From the NCBI RefSeq assembly GCF_020080835.1, contig NC_058161.1:3410001-3474000 (forward strand): 64,000 nucleotides of DNA, read 5' to 3'. The first letter of the stretch is position 1. Every line of letters begins with the position of its first letter. Positions 1 to 12,005 of the stretch are shown here, piece after piece. Origin of the DNA: Cotesia glomerata (Eukaryota; Arthropoda; Insecta; Hymenoptera; Braconidae). The notes beneath the pieces were generated by a model. It was given only the letters and a program-made list of their open reading frames with translations, ran no database searches and had not been told where the DNA came from. The position numbers and the translations under genes were made by a program.

Positions 1-184
1 GTAATTAATCACTCCGTGTAGGGAGTAAATCCGGAGTTTTTATTTGCGGAGTGATTTCAGAGTCATTTCGGAGTGATTTCGAATTTCACTCCGAAAAACA
101 TCCGCGTTCGGAGTTTTTAAAATAAATAAAATAAGGATGAATTTTCGTTCTACAAAAAAAATCTCAAAATTATTAATCTTTATA

Positions 185-331
185 TATATATATATTTCTT
201 CTGTGCGTGTGTTTGTCACTGAACTCCCCCTAAACGGCTGGACCGATTTTAATGAAATTTTTTGTGTGTCTTCCTGTGGATTCCAGAATGGTTTAGATTC
301 ACAATCCAGTCCACGAGAAAATGTTTATTTA
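185..331 (+). repeat. Fragment of a GTGT-type interspersed repeat
   Basis: A short alternating TGTG stretch is followed by an 'aaacggctggaccgatttt' phrase. The same kind of phrase follows the microsatellite in the longer copies at 13.1, 19.3, 24.1 and 31.6 kb. The rest diverges, so this is probably a related but separate family. Confidence 0.35.
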
Positions 332-819
332 ATAGATTTTTTATTTTAAAAGGTTGGCAATAGCCTAATCGGCTCGGTACCTGCATTTCGAAAGAGTGGG
401 ACCAGGATTCGATTCCGGCGCGCACCAATATTTTTCAATGATTATAAACTAAGAATATGTGCGTTTCATTGCCAGCCTCTGTACCGGTCGGGTTTTCTGT
501 GGTTTTCCCATATAGTTATGGAGGTAAAATGTCATTATAGAAGTACCTCCATACTATTTAAGACCGTAATGCAAATGCAGGTACTGATTATAACGCGTAA
601 GTCGGCCACAGTCGCAGCACATGTGTGTCAGGCATGAAAGAAAAAATCCCGACATGCAGGGGGGTGGGGACGAAAAAGTGGTTGAGAGTTATAATGACGG
701 GGTTGAGAGATTATATTGCGGAGAAAAAAGTAGAGAGACAATAATTCCCCACCCTCCCTTGTAAAACACTCTACAGTGATACAAGTAAAACCATCCTCCT
801 CCTCATAGATTTTTTATTT
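332..819 (+). mobile_element. tRNA-derived SINE with 15-bp target duplication
   Basis: The body is 347-804 (458 bp), flanked by a perfect 15-bp duplication ATAGATTTTTTATTT at 332-346 and 805-819. The 5' head is tRNA-like. It has an A box TAGCCTAATCGG at 361-372 and a B box GATTCGATTCC at 406-416, the internal polymerase III promoter elements. A central domain at about 480-510 contains GGTTTTCTGTGGTTTTCCC, and a related phrase is found in the SINE near 60 kb. The 3' half is GC-richer than its surroundings and ends in a CCT-rich run rather than poly(A). A long duplication implies LINE-mediated insertion, but the partner LINE is not identifiable here. Confidence 0.8.
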
Positions 820-1065
820 ATAAATTGTTGTTGACCTTGACTACTCACATGCACTTTTCACATATTTTATAAATATCATATATATAAGATAAATGAAAAA
901 ATTCATGTGGGTACTCAAATGAAAGCTCTTGATGAGTATAAAATCAGAATGGGCTTATATTTACGAAAATGTTAATTATTGAAGAATGCCCATTGCATAT
1001 TGTTAACTAATGATGTTTTTAACTATACAAGCTCATTCCTAAAATTTTTAAATTTAAGACGTGTG
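820..1065. mobile_element. Fragment of the palindromic Helitron repeat
   Basis: This is one palindromic unit of the Helitron family: a CATGTGGGTACTCAAATG arm, an AT-rich loop and a GATGAGT...GGGCTTATAT segment. Neither Helitron terminus is present. It directly abuts the right target duplication of the SINE, so the SINE was inserted at its edge. Confidence 0.6.
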
Positions 1066-1434
1066 TACATGACAACGTCTGTCGGGTCCGTTAGTATATA
1101 TATATATATATCTACATATTTTTTTTTGACAATTTTTAATTATAATTAATTTATAAAAAAAATAAATAAAAACATTATAATAATAATTAAAATGAAATGT
1201 TATTAAAAATAATAAATTAAATTTTTAATAATTAAATATAAAAATGGTTTATAAAAATATTTTCTTTACAAAAATTTATTTATTTCTAAATTTATTTATT
1301 TTGGGAGTCAATGCGGAGTGAATTTTATTATTAATAAAAATTAATTCCTTCTCGGAGTAAATATCACTCCAGCTGGGAGTGAATCAATTAAAAATTATTC
1401 ACTCCGCGTTCACTCCGCAAATTTTTTACAGTGT

Positions 1435-2689
1435 ACGCTCTTTTGGCTCTGCAATATCAAAAGAGTGCAAAATTTAAGTTCCAAATTTTTGGCATTAATA
1501 TAAAAATAATAATTCAATTCAATTTTGACATTTTATTTCTTTTGAAACAATATTATAATGACAAACATGAAGTGAAATGCTTAATCAGCACAATCAACCC
1601 GGATCATTATTAACATGCTTGTCTACATCATGAGACGTCAGTTATACGCGATGAACATTGAATTATTAATTGTATTCAATCACGAGTCTATATTATACTA
1701 ATTAATTTATCGCCTACCAGCATACTAACTCAATATTGTCGTATTTACATTAATAGTCTCCCACTGCTCTTTACACATTAATTAATTAATTATCTATTAA
1801 TATAATTAATATCAATGATAACAAAAAATTCTACTTAATTTTCTTTCTCATTTATTTTTTTTTTTTGGTGAATTTTTTGAATTGACGACTTCGGAAAATA
1901 GAACTCCGTTAAATAAACACAAAGATTCATAATCGAGCTGGTTAACTAAACCCGGCCGATAAAAGAAAGAGAGCGAAAAAAAAATAGAGAAAGTAGCTGG
2001 CTAACAGAACTTTATTTTGTGAAATAACAAAAGTATATAAAGAGGAAATGAGTACCAGTCTCTGTTCAATGTACACAGTAATAGTAACAGTAATAATAAT
2101 AATAAAAAAATGTGGAATTTTATTCATGCCCTGCATATACTGTACGTGTTTCAGTGCACATTGTTTCAATCATATCTTTTAGCCGCTGGCAATTTTGTCC
2201 ATAATTAAATTCATCACTGGATTGTCACGTTACTTTATTTTTTTAATTATTTATTACAAAAAGTGCATGTGCTTTTATCATAATTAAAAGCTGGTTAAAG
2301 TCAAATTAGTTAATTTTTTTACGAAAATAAGCTAGAAATTTGGATTTTTGTTGTTTGAAGTTTTTAGTGCAAAAAATAAAAAGAACATTCAATACTAATT
2401 CGTTGAAATTTTTTTTTTTAAGTACTTAAAACAATTTTTTATTAGCTTCTATCGTTAATTATGTTTTAGGAATTTTTTATTATTAATGGATAAATTATAT
2501 AAATATTTAAGTTATTAGTTTTGAATATTGAAATTTCTATTACTGACTGATTCAATTCTCTAAAAGTGAAATTAACTACGAGCAAGAATTTTGTTTATAC
2601 AAAATTGTATTTAAAAAAAAAACCCGGCAGAGTAAATTATTTTTTTTTTTAATATAAAATAAAAAAAAAGCTATTTACTTAAGAATATA
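1435..2689. other. AT-rich sequence without a recognised feature
   Basis: This is low-complexity AT-rich DNA with poly(A)/poly(T) runs. I see no long frame with codon structure, no RNA gene and no clear repeat boundary. Confidence 0.5.
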
Positions 2690-2991
2690 CTGAGAGAAAG
2701 ATTTGTTTATATTTAATAAGCTTTATTAACTGTAATAAATGATTTTTTAACATCATAGGATTTAATAAATATTTATTAACAGTTAATAAATTATTTACTA
2801 AATACGATTTATTAACTGTTAATAAATATTTGTTAACTATTAATAAATACATATTAACTATTAATAAATGTACTTTTCTCCCAAATAAATATTTATTGAA
2901 TGTTAAAAAATATTTATTAAAATTTAATAAATCAAATAATTGTCTGCAAATAAATTAAATTATTAATAGTTAATAAATCCTTCTATCAGTG
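2690..2991. mobile_element. MITE with TTAACTGTTAATAAA internal palindromes
   Basis: The right end CTATCAGTG is followed by TA, and the left end is a decayed CTGAGAGAAAG preceded by TA. The interior is a run of short palindromes built on TTAACTGTTAATAAATATT. The right end matches the ends of the 11.4-kb element, and the interior closely matches the 45.8-kb element. It is non-autonomous, with no coding capacity. Confidence 0.65.
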
Positions 2992-4192
2992 TAAATATTA
3001 CCTTTTTCCTGATAGTTTGATATAAAAAATAAATTTTAATATTAAAAAAAAATTGCATCAATATTTTATTTTAATTTGTAAAAATTGCATTTTTTGATCA
3101 ATTTTCTCTATAATAATTTATTTACTTATTTATTAATTCATTTATCAAGAAACTTTAAAAATTGCCATATAAAAATTAATTTTAGTAACATTTAATTAAT
3201 TTTATTTAATTAAAAGTAATAATTTAATATTTCTTACTTTTTACATTTAAATTTATCAACAAGCCAAAAACAAAGTAATCTTTATCAAAATTTGGTTGAA
3301 AAAAATTGAATTTTTGGATTAACAGAGTGACATTTAATGATATATTAAAAAATTGAAGTGATATTAAGAAAAGTCACTTAGTTAAAATTATTTCTTAAAA
3401 TTAATCTTTATGTAAATTAGTTTAGTAATTTTTGGATTTAAAAATAAAAAAAAAAAAACGTCTTCTCATTTTTTAGTACAGAAAAAAAGGGATAAATCGT
3501 TAAATAAAAATAAAAATGAGGGTGTATTACAATATATCCATCGATAATATCAAAATGAAAGCATTGAGATTGTAAGTTCATTATTTCGATCGATAGAGGA
3601 GAATATGTGAGCGAAAAGGTAGCAAGGACGCAAAAAACTGACTAAAAAAAAACAGTCACGTATACAAGCCACGAAAAAATGTAAGCCAGGAGGGAAAAAT
3701 TCAGCATTATCACAATATTCTATCAATCTTTGCAAAGCCCTCATCTTATTACGCGTCTCAATAAAGAGCGTAGAAAGTAAAAATATATATAAAATTGGGA
3801 AAGTTAAGAGGCCCGTAAAATAGTAACCGAAATAATTTCAAGCGTATAGGCCTACGGGGAAATCGCCCGGCTGGGTTAGTGCTAATCATTTGTCTCTTTT
3901 ATTTGAGCGCCAGCCGAACAAGAAGTTAAATTAAGTTAAACAATAAATCTTTTTTATTTTTTTCGTTATCTTATTCTTAGCGCCTCCTTCCTATTTGTTT
4001 CAGTTTTTGTGACATTGGTGTACTGAGTTTTAACTGTACCAGGCTCGGGGTGCCGAGGAATTTATACAGATCGTTCATACAGAGTTATTGCTTCCTATCT
4101 GGTAAGTTTGCTCATGTGATTTTTATTAATCGACAAGATTTATTTCTTTATTTTTTAGCTACCTTACAAAGTATAGAAAACATTTTTTTAAT
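2992..4192. other. AT-rich spacer
   Basis: No gene is visible. About 130 bp at 3190-3320 are similar, in inverted orientation and diverged, to 52610-52735. The 3540-4030 part has ordinary complexity but no convincing coding frame. Confidence 0.45.
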
Positions 4193-4714
4193 TTTATTTA
4201 CACAGAAGAAAATAAATTATAAAAAAATTTCAGATTTTTGTGAATTTTTAATGTTTCAAACAGTAATTCAAATTTTAATTCTGTCAACATTAAACATAAC
4301 AGAGCTGTTATTACTATTTCAAATTATATTTATTATCCATTAATTATTATTTATTATACAGTTGATTTTTTTCCGGCACGTGATTTTTTGTTTCATTTTT
4401 TTTGAAAGTGAATTTATCAAAAATATCTTCTGATGTTTAGATATTTTTGTTGATTTTTTGCCAACGAAAGAATGTAAAAAAATGACAGATAAAGCGTCAC
4501 TTCATTTTTCTTATCAGGCTTAGATAACCTTGATGAGTATCATAAATTTTTTGAATAGTTTTACTTCTCCAATTTTTTTGCTTGTACCTAACCTGACGGT
4601 ATTTGTAACACGCTCTTGAGAAAAAAGTGTTTTTCAATAACGTGAAAATGATTGATACTCATAAACGATAAGGAAATTTGTTTAATATTACACGTTAAAA
4701 TTGTACCAGTTAGG

Positions 4715-5858
4715 TTAAGGTATTACCCTCGCGACTTCCGTCGTTAAAAGTTTATGCTAGAGTGTATGGTACACATACTGGATAGTCATTATTGACAAGC
4801 TTAAAACTTTTTGCTGTTTATGTACTTATTTCAGCCAATCACGAACGAGAAACTGATCGTTTGAAAAGTCTGGCAACACTGCGTGAGCGTTGAGACATTT
4901 TATAGTGGTTATACTGTAGTGTTGTGGACTAACTGTAGACTAACCTCTGTTTTGACACATGCGTTTATTTATTTATTTACATACATTTATTCAGAAATAT
5001 AATTACAATGTCTGAAAAATTGACTTATAAAGGACGATTCATAAAAAAAGTCCTTGAAAAACGACAGAAATCTCTAGCAAATATGAAAATAACTATGCAA
5101 ATAACAAATAGAAAAAAAATAATTGATAATAATGTTTTGTTTTTTCAGAAAAATCAGTAACTAATTTTTTTATGTTGTCGTATTAACTGATTTTAAATTT
5201 TAGTATTTTTTTTATTTTTTCATCTGACTATTATTTTTATAACTTATGAAAGATTAATAAATATTATTATATTAAAATTGATAACTTTTTGAATTTTTAT
5301 AAATATAGAAAAATACTTATTTTCATAAAATAATCATTGTTATTTTTTTTAAATAAATAAAATTAATAACTATAATATTAAACCTAACGTAAATTAAACT
5401 TTTCAAATTTGTCAGCGCATGCGCGTCTCATACTTCTTTCGCGGCTCACAAAACTTGCCCTGTTGCCACAGCTTTATTAACGTATCCCCTCCTCGGTTAA
5501 AGTCTGGTAAATTTTTCATTACTTATTAATAAATATCTCTCAAACTGTGTGGTAATTATCAATAAATTTTTTTTTTTTTAAATTGTTTAGTTGTTAGTTA
5601 ACATTACTCTAGTTTTTTAAAAAGATCCTAAGAAAAGTTTCTAAGATATAAAAATGTTTGTAGGTAAACTTTTCGATATCCCGTATACCGTAATGTATAA
5701 GAGCGTTCAAAACTCAAACTTTGAAATTAAATATCTCGGAAACTAGATGGTCAAAAATTCTCAAATTGCGCCAATCGATGCAGAATTATATAGATATTAA
5801 CCTGCCAAAGTTTAAAAAACATCCTAAGAAAACGACGCTGGCGAGGGTAATACCTTAA
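4715..5858. mobile_element. TTAA-target TIR transposon, non-autonomous
   Basis: The element is 4719-5854 (1136 bp), flanked by TTAA at 4715-4718 and 5855-5858. Its TIRs are GGTATTACCCTCGC and the exact reverse complement GCGAGGGTAATACC. The unoccupied site, with a single TTAA, survives in the inverted paralogous arm at 29164-29167. That proves insertion and the 4-bp duplication. TTAA targeting is characteristic of piggyBac-like elements, but the terminus starts with GGTA rather than the common CCC or CAC, so the superfamily is inferred only. The interior keeps AT-rich filler, two moderately GC-rich stretches (about 4830-4960 and 5410-5500) and one short open frame. Confidence 0.82.
5008..5160 (+). 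CDS. 50-residue open frame inside the TTAA element
   Basis: ATG at 5008 begins MSEKLTYKGRF and the stop is TAA at 5158-5160. The product is lysine-rich and basic (runs such as FIKKVLEKRQKS), with no recognised domain. It lies downstream of a stretch that looks like the 5' region of a transposon gene. It may be the N-terminal remnant of a transposase or helper gene whose body was deleted. It could equally be chance, since the length is unremarkable for this base composition. Confidence 0.2.
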   Translation: MSEKLTYKGRFIKKVLEKRQKSLANMKITMQITNRKKIIDNNVLFFQKNQ

Positions 5859-6711
5859 ATTAACTGGAATTAAAAGAATTAGTGTTTCTTATTTTTCCAT
5901 CACGTGCAAAATTTTTTATTGATGATTAAAAAATCGGGTATTTTTGAATATTGTCGGGATAACTATTGAAATTTTCAACATGAATTTTTTCAGGCATGTC
6001 GAATAAAAACGACGTAAGTGAGTGACTTTTATGAATTGTTAAGATTAATTATCAGAATAAATAATTATTAAATCGAAATAATTTTATTTTAGTTTCTTAA
6101 AATCTTATTCACCTCTCAGGAGATTTATTTTTAAAAAATTACCAACAAAATTTATAAAAATTTTATGTACAGACAGAGCCTAAATATTTTAATAGTAATA
6201 CAGATTTTTAATTTATTTTTTCGATAAATCAATTGACTAATTATATTGACAACAAATAACTATTTTGATAGTCACTTAGATTGTACTTGATGGAAAATTT
6301 TTTCGATTAAATATTCGAAGAAAAAAACAATTTTTAGTCGAGATTATTGCTTTGTTTTCTTTTTAATTTTCTATAGTTTATTTATTAGTATTTTGTCTTT
6401 AGATATTATGATTGAAAATTTTTAAAAGTTCGCCTGAATTTAAGTCTGAGTATTCTTTAAATATTAAGAAAAATTTCATCATTTTAATAATTCATTTTGA
6501 ACAATTAACATAAAAAAACTTGAACAATTAATTTAGGACAACAAGCTTGACAACAAAATTTAATAAATACAATTTATGAATTAAAACTTTGAATGAGTTG
6601 AGTATAAAATTATTAAGGATCCTTGAAGCAGAACAAAAGGAAACTTTTATTAATTTTCAATTTAAAAAATTAATAACTTTTTTTTAAGCATCGCACATCG
6701 ATAGTAGCTTG

Positions 6712-7499
6712 AAATTAATAAATGGAATTTTCTATTCAGTGCTTTGATTTAATTAAATGCAAACTCTAAACTTAAAAGAAGAAGAAGAAGAAAAATGGAC
6801 TATCATTAGAGTATTAAAAGTTGAAGATCCAAGTAGTTTTTTGATCTAAAGTAAGTTTTTCCAATTACATTGACGAGGGGCCAGTCACGAAAATGAGAAG
6901 AATTCAATCAACCGAGATTTACGAGTGCTTGCTCGGTGTTTTATTTGGAAATTTCTCTCCTTTTTTACTTAAAATAAAATAAAAAAAAAAAAAAAAGGAG
7001 CTTGGGGTAGAATAGTGAGTCTGAATGAAAAACAGTCGAGAAGACATTGAGGTAAAAAACCGGCTCATGATTGTCAGATAACGTTGATAATTTATCTTTA
7101 GTCAAAAGACAAGATCCCAGGAAAACAAACCAGACATCTCAGGTCCTTTTCGCACCAAAGATAATAGGGAATATTTATTTACACAATCCTTCAGGCGCTT
7201 TCGCTGGTTTTATTCGGGAATTTAATGATTTTAAACGGAGCTTTTTCAATTTTTATACGCATTTATATATCTTTTTTCTTTTTTATTTCAGTTTGAATCA
7301 TTCAGGGTACTTTTTCCAGTCTTCATTGAATTAATTTTGATGGTTACGGATTGTAGATACCAAATTTTATATTTAAAATGTTATTAAATCGATCTAATTT
7401 TTGTAATTGAATATTCAATGATGAAATATCAAGTTTTGAAAACAATTTGATGCAAAGAAGAATTTTAAGTTTAATAATTATATTTTCAAATAATATGCA
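6712..7499. other. AT-rich spacer between repeats
   Basis: A short (GAA)n run lies near 6778-6792 and a poly(A) run near 6979-6996. The 7071-7334 open frame has no family signature. No gene is supported. Confidence 0.4.
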
Positions 7500-9380
7500 C
7501 TAGCAACCTGTGACTGTTGAGACTTGTAAACTATAAATAAATAAAATTTTTTTTTATTAAATCATGACTTTTGTTAAATTGCACTGTACTTTCTTAAATG
7601 TTGAAGTTTTTTAAGATATAAGCTCATCCCGATCTTACACTCATCAAGAGCTTTCATTTGAGTACCCACATCCATTTTTGATATATTTTTCATATATACA
7701 TATATATAATATATATAAATATATAAAAAATTGATGTGGATATTCAAATAAAAGGTTTCGATGAGTGTAATGTCGGGATGAGCTTATATATTTAAAAATA
7801 TCATTAGTTGACAAGATGCAATGTTATTTCTTAATTATTGACATTTTTCAAGATATTAACTTATTTCGATGTTACACTCATCAAGAGTTTTCATTTGAGT
7901 ACCTACATGCATTTTTAATATATTTTATATATTTCATTTATATGATATTTATAAAATATATAAAAAGTTCATGTGGGTGCTCAAATAAAAGGTCTTGATG
8001 AATATAACATCAGAATGGACTTATATTTACGAAAATGTTAAGAATTAAGGAATGACTATTCCATTTTGTTAACTAATGATGTTTTTAGTGATATAAGCTA
8101 ATTCTGATGTTACACTCATCAAGAGCTTTTATTTGAGTACCCACATGTATTTTGATATATTTTTCATATATTCATACATATAATATATATAAATATATGA
8201 AAAATTGATGTAAGTACTCAAATTAAAGGTCTCAATGAGTGTAATATCGGGATGAGTTTATATCTTTAAAAATGTCAATAGTTAAAAAAATATGCCATTT
8301 CTTAATTATTGACATTTTTTAAGAGATAAACTCATTTTGATGTTACACTCATTAAGACCTTTCATTTGAGTACCCACATGCATTTTGATATATTTTTCAT
8401 ATATCCATATATATAAATATATAAAATAAAAAGTTTGGAAAATCCAAAAGTGCACGACTCATAATGCTCATTCAATTATGAAATATAAAAAAAAAAAAAA
8501 AAAACTTAAGTCGTTCAAAATTAATTGCCGAAAAAACAGCTGTAGTAGGAAGGTACTGCACAAGCGCCCCTGGTGGAATAAAATGTACATAATATCTATA
8601 GATATAGATGTATCACCATCCATGTTAATTTTACGTGGATATATATAGATATACAGTCTTGTAGTTTTCGTTTTTTATTAATTGTAATTAAACGACACTG
8701 AATTAATTAATCATTCGCATTCAGTGACCTACAATCGTCGATTAGAATTTAAAAAAAAAAAATTTAACTCAAATAATGGATTTTTTCACAAGTTACAGTG
8801 TTTCCGGGTTTCACACATGACGGACAGGAAAATTTTTTGACCTATTTTGGTGTTTTTTTCCAATTCTATTGCAGTAAATCAATTTTTAAAAAGTATGAAA
8901 TTAATCTCCATTAAATTATCTCGACAATAGTATGCAAAATATCTTGATTCCGTGAACTAACAAGGCTATAATAATAAAAATAGCCGCCAAAATGAGGCAA
9001 AAAAAATTTTTCGATCGTAAAGCACTCTCTGATGCTTCGCATCATGAGTCGTGCAATATGAAAAATTGATGTGGGTACTCAAATGAAAAGTCTCGATGAG
9101 TGTAATGTCGGGATGAGCATATATCTTTAAAAATATCAATGGTTGACAAGATACAAGGTCATTTCTTAATTATGTATCTAAAGATAGAGCATTTTGGAAT
9201 GCAGCCTAAATACTTATCATAATAAATTAACTATTGATCAGAATGATATAAAACTTTTAAAAGGCACAAATCCAAGTTAAGACCTTTGCAATTACACTAA
9301 ATTTCACTAAAAAAAACCGATTTTACCATATGACTATCCTGAAGACAAAATTTTTCTTATTCTCTTTATAATATAGATGA
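7500..9380 (-). mobile_element. Non-autonomous Helitron copy, four palindromic units
   Basis: Read on the minus strand, the element starts TCATCTATATTATAAAGAG after a host A (position 9381) and ends CTAG before a host T (position 7499). This is the TC...CTRR structure and A|T target of Helitrons. The subterminal 3' hairpin is decayed here. Four palindromic units (about 7610-7790, 7850-8030, 8095-8270 and 8330 onward) have inverted arms around ATGTGGGTACTCAAATGAAA with AT-rich centres. The fourth unit is split by the insertion at 8433-9056. No Rep or helicase frame is present. Confidence 0.75.
8433..9056 (+). mobile_element. 624-bp T|T-inserting element (Helentron/HINE-like), copy 1
   Basis: It starts GTTTGGAAAATCCAAA, a small hairpin, followed by TGCACGACTCAT. 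It ends with the hairpin GATGCTTCGCATC followed by ATGAGTCGTGCA, so TGCACGACTCAT forms subterminal inverted repeats. A poly(A) run lies near 8488-8505. It is non-coding and nearly the same length as the copies at 42822-43444 and 46589-47212. It is nested in the AT loop of a Helitron palindrome. The HINE-like assignment rests on architecture and the T|T target, not on protein evidence. Confidence 0.72.
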
Positions 9381-10885
9381 TATAAATATTGAAAAATTAT
9401 TATTATTATTTATTTCAATTTTTTAAAAATATACCGCATTAATAATAATAATAAATTTATATATATGCCGACATATATTTTTGCATACATTTTTCATTCA
9501 TAAAAGCTGGCAATAAATGCAATAAATATTTTCTCAAATAGTTGAAGACAAAATAATAAGAGACTTAGCATGGTAAGCCAGGTTAAATCCTAATTGCAAA
9601 GATTATAATGTAAGACCCGATGGAAATGTTAGCCATCAAGGTTTGTGGTATCCTCGGATTATAGTATCAGCTTCGGACGACAGCCTGAGCGTGATAGTAC
9701 GGGATACCGATCTTGAAGCTAAACTGATAGAACAAGATTGCGATACTAGATTACGTACTTTCCAACATAGAGCTAAAATCTTGTCATGAAGTCGTGTAAG
9801 ACGTGCTTTAGCTCCAACTCAGCTTTAGAGCCAAGCATAAAAATAAAAATAAAATCTTAAAAAAATAATTGGCCGAAGATATAAAGAGCACGTACCGCAT
9901 GATGACCCGATGGCTTAATAAAAAACTAGAATAAAAGTTTTACAACTTGCGACCCTCTAAACTCCTCTCGATCTTCTGTCTTGTTACCGAATAAGCCCTC
10001 GAATTGTGCGTTGACCTCTGTCACTCCGCGTCAATTAAACTTCAACAGCGGGATTAGTAAGAATACGATACGACCACTCGTGATTCACGACCGTGATAAA
10101 TGTGAAGAGGAAAAAAAAAGCGACGTAAAAATTGAAGACTTAAATGTAAAGATTGGCATTATTTATTTGCTCTACTTCTTTTTATTATTGTTATTATATT
10201 TAGCTGAGTCAGTGAAGGGTTTGATGGGCGGACTGATGAGTCTGGGTCGGCGGATTCAAGAGGCTACATGTCTTTGCTAACTTTTTTTTGCTAATATATT
10301 GAATAAATACAAACAGGACGAGTAAACAGCCGTGGAATTGAATCTAGAAGCTTTTTGCTGACTGTTGGCATGGGATTAAGGTAAACTATTTTCGGATTGA
10401 TAGTCATTTTGATGGAAAACGTAGATTGAAAGTTTTAACTTTGTTGCTTTTTTTTTTTTTTTATTTACTTATCGTTTTTTATTAGTCGCTGATCTGAGTA
10501 AGGAGCTTAAAAATTCAATAGAAATAAGTTATTGAACGACTGTTGAATAAATAGGGTAGTATATTTTCATGCTTGCAAATTTTTAGATTTTTTAAATGAC
10601 CAAAAATTTAATATTTAAAAAAAAATCAAAATATTCACTTTGAAAAAAAAAAGTTTTATCGTTTAAAATGTATTTTTTTTTCGAAAAAATCCTGATTGAA
10701 CCATTGTTGAGAAAATTATTAAAAAAATCGAAATAATTACAATTTTTTTCAATACATAAATTTTCTAGATTAATTTAAGTTCACAAGGTCAGAAAATTTT
10801 CAATATTGTAAAATTTCAATTATAAAAACATTATTTAAAAAAAGCAAAAAATTTTAATTTTTTTTAAGGACGTTCATAGACACGA
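9381..10885. other. Mixed-complexity spacer
   Basis: Most of it is AT-rich. About 9540-9840 has normal complexity and ends in an A-rich (aaaataaaaataaaat) run, so it could be an old retroposon. It has only a weak B-box-like AGGTTAAATCC and no A box, so I do not call a SINE. A TTG-start frame at 9981-10280 carries a leucine-rich hydrophobic stretch but no family signature. Confidence 0.35.
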
Positions 10886-12005
10886 AAAAGACACCAATAG
10901 GTTATGGGTATTGGTTTCTCTCTCACGCATTAGTTTGTGACGTTACGGAAGGTTTTAAAGCCTCGTCGTGATGAACATGACTTCTCCGTGCTCTAGCTCG
11001 CCGTGTCCAGGGTCGGGATGGGGATCACGCAACACAGATAAACTCACAACTAACTAATATTAACCAAATAATAACACAAACTCCAAATATAAGGTTAATT
11101 TATTCATCAAATCTCATAAAAACATAAAAGATAATATTCAACTCAAATTCGTTATTTCAAACCAAGATACAACTATTCAATACACAATAATTAACATATT
11201 ACAAACAATAAATATACGTATTATCTTAACTTTTACCCCAAAAACTAATATACAGATATACACATACTTCTGACAAGCCGTAACCTACTTGCAGCCTACT
11301 GGGAACTTCGCGTCGCGACCGCGGATCTATCTAACTCTCCCCAGTTCCCTCTATCAACCAAGAGAGGCTCGGTTGTCCAAATATACACTGATAGAAGGAT
11401 TTCTTAGCATTTAAGAAGATTTCTTTGTATTTAAGAAATCATTTCTTAGCATTTAAAAAATATTTCTTAGTATTTATATTTCTTAATATTTAAGAAATAT
11501 TTCTTTTTATTTAAGAAATATTTCTTTGTATTTAAGAAATATTTCTTAGTATTTATATTTCTTAATATTTAAGAAATATTTCTTTGTATTTAAGAAATAT
11601 TTCTTAGTATTTATATTTCTTAATATTTAAGAAATATTTCTTTGTATTTAAGAAATATTTCTTAGTATTTATATTTCTTAATATTTAAGAAATATTTCTT
11701 TGTATTTAAGAAATATTTTTTAAATATTAAGAAATATTTTTTAAATATTAAGAAATGATTTCTTAAATACAAAGAAATCTTTTTAAATACTAAGAAATCC
11801 TTCTATCAGTGTAGAGATACCGGGATTTGTCAAGTACCTCGACGCCCAGCCGTATCTCCCCCTAGGTATTCCGACGAGGAGTACCTCCAAGTCCAAGAGT
11901 CCACAACCACCTAAATATCCACAGATTCGGTAGAATCTGGCGCCAAGTTCCGTTCAAATCCGTTATAAACGGAGCGCCAGACTACCGACTGTGTTTACTG
12001 TAAGC
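10886..12005 (-). mobile_element. Probable LTR fragment, minus strand, interrupted by a MITE
   Basis: On the minus strand, about 10960-11040 contains GTGATCCCC, GACCCTGGAC and GGCGAGC in the same order and spacing as the end of the solo-LTR candidate at 39080-39120. An AATAAA lies at a similar distance upstream in both. GC-richer flanks (10930-11040, 11270-11380, 11815-12000) contrast with the AT-rich surroundings. A palindrome around TCTGGCGC...GGCGCCAGA lies at about 11937-11985. Exact ends and a target duplication are not visible, so the boundaries are approximate. Confidence 0.4.
11384..11813. mobile_element. TA-target MITE with periodic TTTCTTAGTATTTAAGAAA palindromes
   Basis: The element is 11386-11811 (426 bp) between TA dinucleotides. 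Its TIRs start CACTGATAGAAGGATTTCTT and are essentially perfect. The whole interior is a tandem series of short palindromes of the type ATTTCTTAATATTTAAGAAAT, with about 60-bp higher-order repetition between 11470 and 11720. No coding potential. It shares its ends with the elements at 2690 and 45840. Confidence 0.82.

Larger units (their letters stand above)
1..1434. mobile_element. Composite foldback-type element rich in ACTCCG motifs
   Basis: Both ends carry many direct and inverted copies of ACTCCG/CGGAGT (about 12-115 and 1305-1415). The right end closes with an ACAGTGTA terminus at about 1427-1434, typical of a short TIR transposon. The left terminus lies outside or at the edge of the window. 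The middle holds a microsatellite-family fragment, a SINE and a Helitron fragment, so the original element was broken by later insertions. No transposase frame is visible. The superfamily is unknown. Confidence 0.45.
4193..6711 (+). repeat. Arm 1 of a 1.4-kb inverted duplication
   Basis: Apart from the insertion at 4719-5854, this segment reads as the reverse complement of 28312-29690 over about 1.4 kb, with point differences and small indels. Matching landmarks are TTTACACAGAAGAAAATAAA near 4197, the region around GACGTAAGTGAGTGAC near 6011, and GCATCGCACAT near 6688. The sequence outside both ends does not match. It may be an interspersed element present twice or a segmental copy. No protein is recognised. 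Confidence 0.8.

Noticed and set aside
3846..3900. tRNA-like GGCTGGGTTAGTGC
   Set aside because: No B box follows and no cloverleaf can be drawn.
6778..6792. (GAA)n run as a splicing enhancer or GAGA-type site
   Set aside because: Too short and without context. A simple repeat is enough to explain it.
7600..9180. Regularly spaced repeats resembling a CRISPR array
   Set aside because: Units are long palindromes of 180-250 bp with AT loops and Helitron ends in a eukaryotic context. There are no short direct repeats with unique spacers.
9981..10280. 99-residue frame with a hydrophobic segment
   Set aside because: It begins at a TTG rather than an ATG and has no recognisable domain. AT-rich DNA readily gives leucine-rich stretches.
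11937..11985. Retroviral-like primer-binding site (TGGCGCC)
   Set aside because: The TGGCGCC word is part of a local palindrome and is not adjacent to a defined LTR end, so I do not call it.
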